A stretch of DNA of 64,000 nt from Bradyrhizobium sp. Gha. GTDB lineage: Bacteria; Pseudomonadota; Alphaproteobacteria; Rhizobiales; Xanthobacteraceae. Below are positions 55,588 to 64,000 of this stretch, in pieces. The notes below the pieces were generated by a model. It was given only the letters and a program-made list of their open reading frames with translations, made no database searches and had not been told where the DNA came from. Made by a program: the position numbers and the translations under genes. The stretch is taken from NCBI RefSeq assembly GCF_900113735.1, contig NZ_FOQM01000008.1, positions 120,839 through 184,838 on the forward strand. The letters are read 5' to 3'. Positions within the stretch are counted from its first letter, which is position 1. Each line of letters starts with the position of its first letter.

Positions 55588-56015
55588 CGCGCCTCTGTGT
55601 GCGCGCGACGATGCACGCGGGACACGACGAAGCGTTCATCGACCGAACGATGCCCGCGCTTACGATAACCGTACCGTTGCTGAGTGCGAACTGTGTACAA
55701 GTGGCGGAAAACGGGACCAACGAAGTTGTCGGTGTTGTTGCGGTGACGCCGACCGCGCTTCAGGGAATTGCGCAGCTTTACGGCCTTTATGTTGATCCTA
55801 CACATTGGAAACGAGGGATCGGGCGAGTTCTTTTCGGAGCCGCTGTAGCTCGCGCAAAAGGCATAAAAGCCGGAGCCCTCGTGATCACGGCCGAACCTTC
55901 GGCGGAAGGGTTTTACAAGCGAATGGGGGCCATCAGGATCGGCGAAGGACCGTTCTACCTTTCGCCCGAAACCATACTGCCTTCCCTCCTGTACGTCTTT
56001 CCTCGCCAGACATGA
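55536..56015 (+). CDS. GNAT-family N-acetyltransferase
   Basis: A 159-residue acetyl-CoA-dependent acetyltransferase. The acetyl-CoA pyrophosphate loop is HWKRGIGRVLFGAAV (R/Q-x2-G-x-G/A) and the C-terminal strand ALVITAEPSAEGFYKRMGAI is typical. The start overlaps the end of the truncated VOC frame, lacks its own ribosome site, and depends on ribosomes from that frame or a promoter inside it. Acceptor amine unknown. Confidence 0.85.
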   Translation: MDVYKVREAKPEEQRELTRLCVRATMHAGHDEAFIDRTMPALTITVPLLSANCVQVAENGTNEVVGVVAVTPTALQGIAQLYGLYVDPTHWKRGIGRVLFGAAVARAKGIKAGALVITAEPSAEGFYKRMGAIRIGEGPFYLSPETILPSLLYVFPRQT

Positions 56016-56111
56016 TGCAGATCACTTGGGTACGTAGCCTGCAGCGCCAAGCGGCGCCAGCCGGACGACGAAGCTCGCCAATGGAATAGCCGCTTGTACC
56101 GACCCCCAACC

Positions 56112-57344
56112 TCAAACCAGCGCCATCGCCGTTCCCGCAGCTGCGCTGAACGCAACCACCACCAGCGGAGGCGCGCGCCATGCGATCAGCAGGACGAAGC
56201 CGACAAGCGCGATGCCGAAATCCTGCGGCGAGTGGACGGTGGTGGTCCAGACCGGATTGTAAAGCGCAGCACCGAGCACGCCGACGACCGCGGCGTTGAC
56301 GCCGCGCATCATGGCCTGGGCGCCGGCACGCTTCCGAAACGAGTCCCAGAAAGGGAGCGCGCCGAGCAGGATCAGGATTCCGGGCAGGAAGATGCCGACA
56401 AGCCCGAGCGCTGCCCCGGCCACGCCATGCGGCTGCGGAGCGACGACCGTGCCGAGGTAGGCCGCAAAAGTGAAGAGCGGGCCGGGCACCGCCTGCGCCG
56501 CGCCGTAACCGGCGAGGAAGGCATCGTCGGTCAGCCAGCCCGGGGCGACGAAGGCTTCACGGAGCAGCGGGAGCACGACGTGGCCGCCGCCGAACACGAG
56601 GGCGCCGGAGCTGTAGAAGGCGTCGAACAGGGCAACGCCCGTTGAGCCGGTCAGCACGTGCAGCAAGGGGAGGCCGGCCAGCAGGACAAAGAAGGCCCCG
56701 AGGGTGATCAGCCCCGCCGTGCGTGAGACCGGCATCGCGACATGCCCTGACGGCATCGGCGCATCGCTGCGGCATAGCCAGAGGCCGGCGAGCCCGCCGA
56801 GGATGATCGCGCCGATCTGGGCGATCGACGCCGTGCTGAACAGGATGACGAGCGTTGCCACGAGAGCGATCGACGCGCGCTCGCGATCGGGGCAGAGGTT
56901 GCGCGCCATTCCCCAGACGGCCTGCGCCACGATGGCGACCGCCGTGAGCTTCAGTCCGTGCAGCAGGCCGGCGCCGACGGGGCCGCCCAGCGCGCCCGCG
57001 CCATAGGCGAACAGCACGAGAATCACGGCCGACGGCAAGGTAAACCCGGCCCACGCGGCAAGCGCGCCGGGATAGCCGGCGCGCATCAGGCCGATCGAGA
57101 AGCCGACCTGACTGCTGGCGGGACCCGGCAGGAACTGGCACAGCCCGACCAGATCGGCATAGGCGTGCTCGTCGATCCATTTCCGCCGCACGACGAACTC
57201 GTCTCGAAAATAGCCGATATGCGCGATCGGCCCGCCGAAACAGGTGAGCCCGAGTTTCAGGAAGATGCGCAGAACCTCCAGCGGCGAGCCGGCGGGCGAC
57301 CGATGGCTGACGGAGATGTCGGTTGGCGGATGGAGGTTGCTCAC
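56112..57344 (-). CDS. chrA: Chromate transporter
   Basis: A 410-residue long-chain CHR-family inner-membrane protein with two homologous halves. Signatures are FLKLGLTCFGGPIAHIGYFRDEFV and CQFLPGPASSQVGFSIGLMRAGYPGALAAWAGFTLPS in the first half, and FGGGHVVLPLLREAFV with AAQAVPGPLFTFAAYLG in the second. It expels chromate in well-studied members. There is no chrB regulator next to it. Confidence 0.92.
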   Translation of the reverse strand: MSNLHPPTDISVSHRSPAGSPLEVLRIFLKLGLTCFGGPIAHIGYFRDEFVVRRKWIDEHAYADLVGLCQFLPGPASSQVGFSIGLMRAGYPGALAAWAGFTLPSAVILVLFAYGAGALGGPVGAGLLHGLKLTAVAIVAQAVWGMARNLCPDRERASIALVATLVILFSTASIAQIGAIILGGLAGLWLCRSDAPMPSGHVAMPVSRTAGLITLGAFFVLLAGLPLLHVLTGSTGVALFDAFYSSGALVFGGGHVVLPLLREAFVAPGWLTDDAFLAGYGAAQAVPGPLFTFAAYLGTVVAPQPHGVAGAALGLVGIFLPGILILLGALPFWDSFRKRAGAQAMMRGVNAAVVGVLGAALYNPVWTTTVHSPQDFGIALVGFVLLIAWRAPPLVVVAFSAAAGTAMALV

Positions 57345-57447
57345 GGACTTTCGACCCGATTCCGGGAGGCGTTTATCGGCCTTCGGTCAACGATATTCAA
57401 CCCGGTCGGCAAATCCCTGAACTTCATGCGCTCTCATCGAAGTGATT

Positions 57448-57472
57448 GGAACGACGTCTCCACCCAGCCGTT
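57448..57472 (+). promoter_or_regulatory. EcfG-type promoter upstream of the hemerythrin unit
   Basis: GGAAC (57448-57452) and CGTT (57469-57472) are separated by exactly 16 bases, a perfect match to the general-stress-response consensus GGAAC-N16/17-CGTT. The next start codon is 68 bases downstream. Confidence 0.6.
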
Positions 57473-57539
57473 GATGCGCCGTCGCGACGGGCCTATTCCA
57501 GGTCCGGCGGAGCCGACTCAGCAGCACAGGAGACTGGCC

Positions 57540-57749
57540 ATGGCAAGTGCGGCAGACCGCGATCCCCGACACCATACCCACAAGATGCAGAAGGCGCTGC
57601 AGGATATCAGAAACCATCTGCGCGAGGACATCCAGAAGGTCGACGAACCGCAGTTGAAGGCGATGTTCGAGACCTCTGCCGAGGTTTTGGGTGGCCTCGA
57701 GAAGGCTTTCAGGGATTACGAGCAGAAGAACGAAAAGGCCTGGCGCTGA
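57540..57749 (+). CDS. Small coiled-coil protein
   Basis: The ATG at 57540 follows AGGAGACTGGCC and gives 69 residues, mainly one long amphipathic helix (HKMQKALQDIRNHLREDIQKVDEPQLKAMFETSAEVLGGLEKAFRDYEQKNEKAW). No family recognised. It lies 52 bases ahead of the hemerythrin gene in the same direction and downstream of an EcfG-type promoter. Confidence 0.65.
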   Translation: MASAADRDPRHHTHKMQKALQDIRNHLREDIQKVDEPQLKAMFETSAEVLGGLEKAFRDYEQKNEKAWR

Positions 57750-57801
57750 TCGATTTCGGCGGCACCGTCCGCACCGTTGAGGGCATTCAGGGAGAGCCAG
57801 G

Positions 57802-58527
57802 ATGAACGTCGTTGCGTCAGGCAAGCGCCGTCTGCTCTTGCACCTGGGAGCCTTGGCCACGGTCGCGGCTCCGGCCGTTCTGACCAGGCCGGCTTTTGCC
57901 GGGCGGAAGGGGGCGGGCGGCAAGCAGAAGGGTGCGGAGAAGCAGGAAGAGGAAGTCACCCCGCCGGAAGACCTGATGCGGGAGCATGGGGTGCTCGATC
58001 GCGTGCTGTTGCTCTACGAAGCCGGGATCCGAAAGTTTTCGTCGAACGAGGACTTCGACCCCGGCCTGATCACGCAATCCGCCGGCATCATCCGGGATTT
58101 CATCAACAACTACCACGAAAAATCGGAGGAGGAGCACGTCTTTCCGCGCTTCAGGAAAGCCGGCCAGATGACCGATCTGGTCAACACCCTGCTACGCCAG
58201 CACGACGCGGGCCGGAAGGTCACGGAAAATATCCTGAAGCTCGCGCCATCAGGCCGGAGCAATGCCGACGACCGCAAGCAGCTGGTCAGTGCGATGCAAT
58301 CCTTCATCACGATGTACCGGCCACATGCGGCCCGCGAGGACACCGATCTCTTTCCGAAGCTCAAAGACGTGGTCTCACCGAACGAGTACGACGCGATGGC
58401 CGAGGATTTCGAAAAGAAAGAGCATCAACTGTTCGGAGACGACGGCTTCGAGAAGATGGCAGCCCGCGTCGCCCAGCTGGAGCAGCAGATGGGCATTCAC
58501 GACCTAAGCCAGTTCACGCCGAGCTGA
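57802..58527 (+). CDS. Exported hemerythrin (HHE) domain protein
   Basis: A 241-residue protein with a leader (MNVVASGKRRLLLHLGALATVAAPAVLTRPAFA) that has an RR pair and may be a Tat-type signal. The HHE four-helix bundle binds two iron atoms through H62 (MREHGVL), H105 and E108-H112 (YHEKSEEEH), H134 (RQHDAG), H175 and D180 (PHAAREDTD). Such proteins bind oxygen or sense redox state and nitric oxide. It lies downstream of an EcfG-like promoter with a small helical gene. Confidence 0.87.
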   Translation: MNVVASGKRRLLLHLGALATVAAPAVLTRPAFAGRKGAGGKQKGAEKQEEEVTPPEDLMREHGVLDRVLLLYEAGIRKFSSNEDFDPGLITQSAGIIRDFINNYHEKSEEEHVFPRFRKAGQMTDLVNTLLRQHDAGRKVTENILKLAPSGRSNADDRKQLVSAMQSFITMYRPHAAREDTDLFPKLKDVVSPNEYDAMAEDFEKKEHQLFGDDGFEKMAARVAQLEQQMGIHDLSQFTPS

Positions 58528-58752
58528 TGCAGGGATCCTACGCTGCGCTCGCAATGAAGAGGTCAGTACGACGACGTCGCGCCATCGCCGTCACCCCAGC
58601 GCAACGGCGAATCCGTTGTCGCTCGAAGGCCACGTCTTTAGCGGCCGTCGAAGGGCGATGGTCCGGCTACGATAGCGCCTAGGCGGATTTTGCAGTCGGC
58701 GGCCGGATGACGACCGCGAAGGCGACATTGCCGTGCAGATGGCACGATCGCC

Positions 58753-59865
58753 TCAATGCTGCAAAATCGCCGGCAAAACGTATTTATCGAGGAGTTGGAT
58801 TTCGGGCTCGATCATCTGAGTGGACTCGAGGGAAGCATTGAAGACGACGATCATGTCGGTCTCGGGGATAACGATAATCTTTTGCGAATTGACGCCCATC
58901 GCGGCCGTCCACTGAACGACGCGACCCTCGATCTGCGATCGACCTAGCCACCACAGAAAACCATATGACAAATGCTTTGGGGTCTTGATCTGCTCCGCCG
59001 TCGATTGAGCAATCCAGGACGCAGGAACGATCTGCGTCCCCTCCCAAGCTCCGCGGTTCAGAACGAGCTGGCCGATCTTCGCCCAGTCGCGGGGACGCAG
59101 GCTAAGTCCTGTGCTGGATGCCGGAACGCCGTTACCGAGGCGCCCATACCAATCGACGTCATTGATACCGAGAGGCACAAAGATGTTCTCCCGCGCCAGA
59201 ATATCTACAGTCTTCCCAGAGACCCTTTGCAGGACGGCTCCGATAAGTTCCGTTTCCGAGCTGTTATAGTCGAAGGAAACGCCGGGGGCTCGCGCGAGAT
59301 TCAGTTCGAGCGCGTGCCGATAGGGATCGTGGTCGTGGTGCGCGATCGGATGCGCGACGGCCGCGTTTAGTCCGGCCGACATCGTGAGAAGGTTGCGCAG
59401 CGTGATGCGATCCTTGCCCGGCGAACGAAGATCGGCATACTCTGGGAAATATGAAAAAATCGGAGCGTCCAGGTTTTTGATCAGGCCGCGTTCCATCGCA
59501 ATTCCGACCAGAAGCGATACCACGCTCTTGGCCATCGAATTGCCGGTATGCTTGATGGTTGCATCGAAAGACGGATGGTTCGGGTAGCCAAAGTAACGTT
59601 CGTAAACGAGCACGCCATGGCGAACGACGACAATCGAATCGACGTTGGGAAGCCTGCCATCGGACACCCCATTTCCCATCGCGCAAAGCCGAGCAGCGTC
59701 GAACCCCTGTTGCTCCGGCGGACTGATGCGCCATCCGTCGTGGATATCCGATGGTGTGCCACAGTCGGGGTTCAGTTCGCCTCCCATTGCGAATTTGGCC
59801 ATGAAGAGAGATAGGCACAAGGCCGAGATGACATCTAAGCGGATCGCTGCTGCGCGCATTTGCAT
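58753..59865 (-). CDS. Class C beta-lactamase-fold serine hydrolase (3)
   Basis: A 370-residue exported protein with leader MQMRAAAIRLDVISALCLSLFMAKFAMG. SxxK is S110-M-A-K113 and the YxN is in FDYNSSE. It is shorter than the two relatives at 44.6 and 48.8 kb because it lacks their C-terminal beta domain. A nearby in-frame ATG two codons in is equally possible. Likely an exported esterase or amide hydrolase. Confidence 0.87.
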   Translation of the reverse strand: MQMRAAAIRLDVISALCLSLFMAKFAMGGELNPDCGTPSDIHDGWRISPPEQQGFDAARLCAMGNGVSDGRLPNVDSIVVVRHGVLVYERYFGYPNHPSFDATIKHTGNSMAKSVVSLLVGIAMERGLIKNLDAPIFSYFPEYADLRSPGKDRITLRNLLTMSAGLNAAVAHPIAHHDHDPYRHALELNLARAPGVSFDYNSSETELIGAVLQRVSGKTVDILARENIFVPLGINDVDWYGRLGNGVPASSTGLSLRPRDWAKIGQLVLNRGAWEGTQIVPASWIAQSTAEQIKTPKHLSYGFLWWLGRSQIEGRVVQWTAAMGVNSQKIIVIPETDMIVVFNASLESTQMIEPEIQLLDKYVLPAILQH

Positions 59866-59886
59866 TCCCCGGCCGATTACTGACTG

Positions 59887-60051
59887 ATGCGTTCCCCGCG
59901 GCCACTCATTTGGCTCGCACGCATCGCACGTGAGCTGTCGGAAAACAACTGGGGCCGCATCCCTCGCTTCCTGATTGCTATCGCGATCTGGCTTGTCATT
60001 TCAGGCGCAAGTGTGGCCCAATGTCTTCTGGACAACGAGAAGCAACTTTGA
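59887..60051 (+). CDS. Small membrane protein of 54 residues
   Basis: The ATG at 59887 opens a 54-codon frame with a basic N-terminus (RSPRPLIWLARIARELSENNWGRIPR) and one hydrophobic helix (FLIAIAIWLVISGASVA). There is no strong ribosome site, but the composition resembles other tiny membrane proteins in this region. Function unknown, existence moderately likely. Confidence 0.4.
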   Translation: MRSPRPLIWLARIARELSENNWGRIPRFLIAIAIWLVISGASVAQCLLDNEKQL

Positions 60052-60444
60052 GTACGCGCAACGCTTTTGATGTCGTCGCGTCGAGTTAGTTCGATATGCG
60101 ATCTGACTGCATTGGCATCGCGCGCAAGGTTTGCAGCATAACGTCAGTCGTCACTCCACTCCCGCACATTCCCTTGCGCCGCTTTGCCAAAATCCACGAG
60201 GCTATGCTGCGTGGGGGCTCGGGCCTTCGTGAGTGGGACCAGCCAAGCATGTTGTCCACGCGATTTCTCCATTGAAATACAGTTCCTGTGTTGAAAATGG
60301 GATGTTGGAATCGCGCTCGTCCGAGATCAAGGAATATCCTGCGCGCCCGTTGATCCGGTCCCTTGCTGCAAGGAATCACAAGGATCTTCGACGCTGGGCT
60401 CGGCGCTTGCCCACCCCGAACAGAACAGCAGGATAGGGAGCAGT
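60052..60444. other. 393-bp region with no recognised gene
   Basis: Frames on both strands lack family likeness. The stretch is lower in G/C than the housekeeping part of the window and lies between a small gene and an IS110 remnant, consistent with a decayed mobile-element neighbourhood. Confidence 0.4.
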
Positions 60445-60725
60445 ACTCGCGTCGTTCATTTGCCGCTTTACAAACGGCTTTACATAAGCGGGTGGGATCA
60501 GCCGAACCTGATGGCCAAGCTGCGTGAGCTGTCGGGTCCAATGATGGGCTCCGCCACATGCCTCTAGACTAAAGCTACCGCGCAACTCGGCTGGGCTGCG
60601 AAGAAATCCAAGAGCTTTCCTCGGCTGATCCGTTTGCTGAATACAGCCAATCCTTTCCCGTCCGCTCCATGAACGTGGAAAGCATGCTGGGCGATATCCA
60701 GACCGATTGTGCTAACCTGGAACAC
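60445..60725 (-). pseudogene. IS110-family transposase remnant
   Basis: On the minus strand GTG 60725, preceded by GGGAGG, starts VFQVSTIGLDIAQHAFHVHGADGKGL, the DEDD-type N-terminal domain of IS110 transposases. The frame breaks near 60575-60585 and continues in another frame as LEACGGAHHWTRQLTQLGHQVRLIPPAYVKPFVKRQMND, where likeness ends. Only about 95 of the normal 340 residues remain, so it is dead. Confidence 0.85.
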
Positions 60726-61023
60726 GGACGCCTCCCTTAAGTGGCACATCGATGCCGTCGGCGGGGCGTCCACCCCCTAAACCGTTGGCGATGTCCGCTT
60801 TGCTCCGATATCCACCGGCTGTGCGACGTCAGGAAATGTCGCGATGAGCCAGCAGCGTTCCCCCCGGACGGAGGAAGGGACAGAAAGCGAGCATCAAATA
60901 AGACGTTCGGCGCAACATTTCCATCAAAGGTTTATTAATCGTACAACCATTACTGAGGGGTGAACGCCCGCCCGAGAAGCCTTCGTTCGGGGCAGCCCAC
61001 CAATTTCCAGCAAACAAGCGGTA

Positions 61024-62763
61024 ATGAGCGCCATATCGCGGCCAAGAGATTCTGAACGGTGGCGGCACAAACTCATCCGCAATCTGCTCTATGGGCATAA
61101 CGTCGACCGCGCCGCGAAGGCGCGCGCGCGGGTGGGCCTCGCCATGCTGGCGTTTGCCGCCGTCTACGCCATGATCGGCGGACGCCTCGTGATGTTCGCG
61201 ATCGGCGCCGACGCCCACAGTGCGCGGCGTGCCGCCTCGCAGGAGGTGGTTGCGACCGCACGGCCCGACATCGTCGACCGCAACGGTGCGATCCTGGCGA
61301 CCGACGTCAAGGCCGCCAGCATGTTCGGCGAGCCCCGCCGCATCATCGACAAGGACGAGGCGATCGAGCTTGTGACCGCGACCGTGCCCGATCTCGACGA
61401 AGCCGAGGTGCGCGATCGCCTGTCATCGCGCAAGGGTTTCGCCTGGCTGAAGCGCGAGATCACCGCCAAGCAACAGCTCGACATCCACAAGCTGGGCCTG
61501 CCCGGCATCGGCTTCCTGCGCGAGAACAAGCGCGTCTATCCGACCGGCAACGAGGTCGCCCACCTCATCGGCCTCGTCAACATCGACAACCAGGGCATCG
61601 CCGGCATGGAGAAGTGGCTCGACAACCAAGGCCTCGCCGATCTCCACCGCGCGGGCTTTGCCATCGACCGGTTGCAGAAACCGATCGAGCTGTCGGTCGA
61701 TCTGCGCGTCGAGCACGCGCTGCGCGACGAGTTGCTCAAGGCCAAGGAAAAATTCCACGCCAAGGCGGCCTCGGGCATCATCTCCAACGTCAAGACCGGC
61801 GAGATCGTGGCAATGGTCTCGCTGCCGGACTTCGATCCGAACAGTCCGAAGGAAGCGCACGACCCCGACCGCATCAACCGCCTGACCACCGGCGTCTACG
61901 AGATGGGCTCGACCTTCAAGGCGTTCACGCTCGCCATGGCGCTCGATTCCAGCAAGATCAATCTAAATTCGTCGTGGGATGCACGCGGAAACCTGCACTA
62001 CGGCAAGTTCACCATTCACGACAGTCATTCGCTCGGACGTTTCATCAACACCAAGGAAGTATTCACCTACTCCTCCAATATCGGCGCTGCGCGGATCGCG
62101 CTCGGCCAGGGCGTCGAGGCGCACAAGGCGTTCCTGGCCAAAATGGGCCAGTTAACACGGTTGCGTACCGAGTTGCCGGAGAGCGCCGCACCGCTGGTGC
62201 CGCGCCACTGGGGCGAGCTGAACACCGTGACCATAGCGTTCGGCCAGGGCTTGTCGGTGGCGCCGCTACAGGCGGTGATGGGCATCAACGCCCTCATGAA
62301 CGGCGGCTACCTGATCCCACCGACATTCCTGAAGCGCAGCGAAGCAGAAGCGGCGGCGATGGCCAAGCGCGTGATCAAGCCCGAGACCTCCGACAAGATG
62401 CGCTATCTGATGCGGCTCAACGCAGAGATAGGCACTGCCAAGAAGGCCGATGTTCCCGGCTACTATATCGGCGGCAAGACCGGCACGTCCGAAAAGGTCG
62501 TCAATGGCCGCTATGCCAAGAAGCGGGTGCTCAACTCCTTCACTGCAATCATGCCCTCCGACGATCCGAAATATCAGATTCTCGTCATGCTGGACGAGCC
62601 ACAGGCGTTGCCTGAAACGTATGGTTTGATCACGTCGGGCTTCAATGCCGTGCCGACGGGGGGCAAGGTCATCGCCCGTATCGCGCCGCTGCTCGGAATC
62701 GAGCCCCGTTTCGACCTGCCGCCCGCGGACCGCCTTCTTGCAGCTTCAACAGCGCGTCAGTAG
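61024..62763 (+). CDS. FtsI/PBP2-type peptidoglycan transpeptidase outside the dcw cluster
   Basis: A 579-residue class B penicillin-binding protein anchored by one N-terminal helix (about residues 38-60). The transpeptidase motifs are S296-T-F-K299, S350-S-N352 and K485-T-G-T. The N-terminal pedestal is present with [12 protein letters not shown] and the motif [28 protein letters not shown] typical of FtsI. The usual ftsI sits in mraZ-mraW-ftsL-ftsI-murE; none of these neighbours is here, so this is likely a second copy, possibly for differentiated growth such as bacteroid formation (inference). Confidence 0.9.
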   Translation: MSAISRPRDSERWRHKLIRNLLYGHNVDRAAKARARVGLAMLAFAAVYAMIGGRLVMFAIGADAHSARRAASQEVVATARPDIVDRNGAILATDVKAASMFGEPRRIIDKDEAIELVTATVPDLDEAEVRDRLSSRKGFAWLKREITAKQQLDIHKLGLPGIGFLRENKRVYPTGNEVAHLIGLVNIDNQGIAGMEKWLDNQGLADLHRAGFAIDRLQKPIELSVDLRVEHALRDELLKAKEKFHAKAASGIISNVKTGEIVAMVSLPDFDPNSPKEAHDPDRINRLTTGVYEMGSTFKAFTLAMALDSSKINLNSSWDARGNLHYGKFTIHDSHSLGRFINTKEVFTYSSNIGAARIALGQGVEAHKAFLAKMGQLTRLRTELPESAAPLVPRHWGELNTVTIAFGQGLSVAPLQAVMGINALMNGGYLIPPTFLKRSEAEAAAMAKRVIKPETSDKMRYLMRLNAEIGTAKKADVPGYYIGGKTGTSEKVVNGRYAKKRVLNSFTAIMPSDDPKYQILVMLDEPQALPETYGLITSGFNAVPTGGKVIARIAPLLGIEPRFDLPPADRLLAASTARQ

Positions 62764-62896
62764 GACAAGAGCGCGGCAGCGGCGCCTTGATGAGTCCGCA
62801 ATGCTGGCGATTGCGCTCGCCCGGACCGCCTGGGCAGGACCATGCATATGGGTTATTTTTGACGGTACCCGCTGGGATTGTGCTAGTATCGCGCCT

Positions 62897-63430
62897 ATGC
62901 CGGTCGCGATTACCCTCTGCTTTGATCCCAACAGTTCTGTCCCGATCGAAGCGATGTGGCGCAAGCTTGCGGCCGACGGGATCGACTCCGATCGCGACCA
63001 GCTTGGCTACGCTCCGCACATCACCTTGGCGATCTACCCCGACGAAACACCCCTTAAGAGAGTACTCGCGGGGCTTGAAAACACCTGCCGTAACTGGGAG
63101 AGCCTTCCTGTTCGCCTGAGCGGACTAGGTGCTTTTCCAGGAGGCGGCGCTGTTTTATGGGCGGTGCCTGTTGTGACGCCCGAGTTGCTTGCCCGGCATC
63201 AGGCCATACAAGCTGCTCTTCCTGATCTGAAGGTTGATGCGCATTATCGACCGGGAGCTTGGGTGCCCCACGTGACATTGTCCGGCGTCTTGCCCGACCC
63301 CGGTCCGGCTCTCAAAGTTCTCCTGTCACTGTGGGAGCCGATTACGGGCGTTCTCGACCGCATCGAATTGGTGCGCTTCCGTCCTGTCAAAGTGGTGCAA
63401 AGCTTGGCCTGCAGAGGCAGCGTTTCCTGA
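62897..63430 (+). CDS. 2H phosphoesterase (2'-5' RNA ligase/ThpR-like)
   Basis: The ATG at 62897 gives 177 residues; an open frame extends upstream without a better start. The two catalytic H-x-T motifs are H41-I-T43 (PHITLAIYP) and H125-V-T127 (PHVTLSG), separated by about 84 residues, as in ThpR/LigT-like enzymes that hydrolyse 2',3'-cyclic phosphates. There is no RNA-processing neighbour, so a housekeeping role in RNA or nucleotide processing is only likely. Confidence 0.85.
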   Translation: MPVAITLCFDPNSSVPIEAMWRKLAADGIDSDRDQLGYAPHITLAIYPDETPLKRVLAGLENTCRNWESLPVRLSGLGAFPGGGAVLWAVPVVTPELLARHQAIQAALPDLKVDAHYRPGAWVPHVTLSGVLPDPGPALKVLLSLWEPITGVLDRIELVRFRPVKVVQSLACRGSVS

Positions 63431-63649
63431 CTCGAGCGTTATGTTGCCCGTGCATGTTCCATGTCGAGAGGGCTTTGCGACACCCGCGATCTTCCGCTGC
63501 GGCACGATGCCATGATGCATCATGCTCCTGTTTGCCCGACGCGTCAAATTTGATTTCGGAAATATCGCAATTAGCCCTCACGTCAAATATTCCAATGATT
63601 TGTACTCGTGCATGAAGTTGTTTTCGCGATTTTCGATGTGAGGGCATCT

Positions 63650-64000
63650 AGAGCGTTTCACATTTTGACGGAAGCATAACCTGCGTTGGCGAAGTAGTTG
63701 GCGCATTCGCGAGGCTGGATGCCCTGGATGAGGTGACCGATGTGGCGCCAAGTGTCCTCGATGGTGCGCTTCTGAGCTTGCCGCATCCAGTGTTTGATCT
63801 TGGAGAATGCCTGTTCGATCGGGTTGAGGTCGGGCGAGTATGGCGGCAGGTACCAGAGCCTGGCGCCAGCAGCTTGGATCATTTGCCTGACAGCTTTCGA
63901 CTTGTGGCTTCCGAGATTGTCGAGAATGACGATGTCGCCTTCGCGCAGGGTTGGCAGGAGAACGTGCTTCACATAAGCGCAGAAGCATTCGCCGTTGATC
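63650..64000 (-). mobile_element. IS630-family element, left portion in window
   Basis: The end of the transposase gene lies at 63658, and the sequence just beyond it (CTAGAGCGTTTCACATTTTG near 63647-63668) looks like the terminal repeat region next to a TA target, though the matching end lies outside the window and could not be compared. Confidence 0.5.
63658..64000 (-). CDS. IS630-family transposase, C-terminal part (5' end beyond window)
   Basis: The minus-strand frame is open to the window edge (INGECFCAYVKHVLLPTLREGDIVILDNLGSHKSK) and ends with the stop at 63658. DNLGSHK holds the second catalytic Asp and LPPYSPDLNPIEQAFSKIK the final Glu of the DDE triad. About 113 residues are visible. 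The frame is intact here, so the element may still be functional. Confidence 0.88.
   Translation of the reverse strand, partial: INGECFCAYVKHVLLPTLREGDIVILDNLGSHKSKAVRQMIQAAGARLWYLPPYSPDLNPIEQAFSKIKHWMRQAQKRTIEDTWRHIGHLIQGIQPRECANYFANAGYASVKM

Overview
The window is high-GC DNA from an alphaproteobacterium, most likely Bradyrhizobium or a close relative. Supporting signs are a lon - HU - tRNA - nuo - birA - RNase J - methylmalonyl-CoA epimerase backbone, long open antisense frames produced by G/C-rich third positions, palindromic extragenic repeats of rhizobial type, and regulatory motifs resembling FixK/FNR boxes and EcfG promoters. No database search was possible; names rest on motifs and family knowledge.

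Layout. 0-12.4 kb: the 3' end of lon, a GFA-type zinc protein, tRNA-Val, a methyltransferase, a cytochrome P450, a cation diffusion facilitator preceded by a decayed czcA/cusA efflux-pump remnant, pepT, an HU-like protein, tRNA-Asp, a small membrane protein, an alpha/beta hydrolase, an MFS remnant, and a Rieske oxygenase divergent from a MarR regulator. 12.4-31.3 kb: a full 14-subunit nuoABCDEFGHIJKLMN operon running into birA, RNase J, methylmalonyl-CoA epimerase and a DUF1467 protein. It carries two extra genes, an FkbM-type methyltransferase between nuoD and nuoE and a 67-residue membrane protein between nuoE and nuoF, and a palindromic element between nuoI and nuoJ. 31.3-38.6 kb: a small anchored protein, methylthioribose kinase, and a five-gene peptide-type ABC importer.

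38.6-64 kb is accessory-like: many small secreted or membrane proteins, truncated genes and transposase remnants. It contains a VCBS-repeat surface protein divergent from a FecR-domain/TPR gene pair, three separate class C beta-lactamase-fold serine hydrolases, a phasin-like protein, two tandem Rnk/GreA-C-type proteins, a two-gene set of tiny overlapping membrane proteins with its own terminator, a quinone-oxidoreductase-like protein, a hydrolase fused to an IalB-type domain, a truncated VOC protein overlapping a GNAT acetyltransferase, a ChrA chromate transporter, a hemerythrin-domain protein, an IS110 remnant, a stand-alone FtsI/PBP2-type transpeptidase, a 2H phosphoesterase, and an IS630 transposase cut by the window edge.

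How parts may work together (inference). The nuo block is one transcription unit with overlapping or near-contiguous genes, so the FkbM methyltransferase should be made in proportion to Complex I. Two FNR/FixK-type palindromes lie at 53.09 and 55.16 kb, and an EcfG-type promoter lies ahead of the hemerythrin unit at 57.45 kb. This suggests that part of the accessory region responds to low oxygen and general stress. No CRISPR array, prophage or rRNA was seen.
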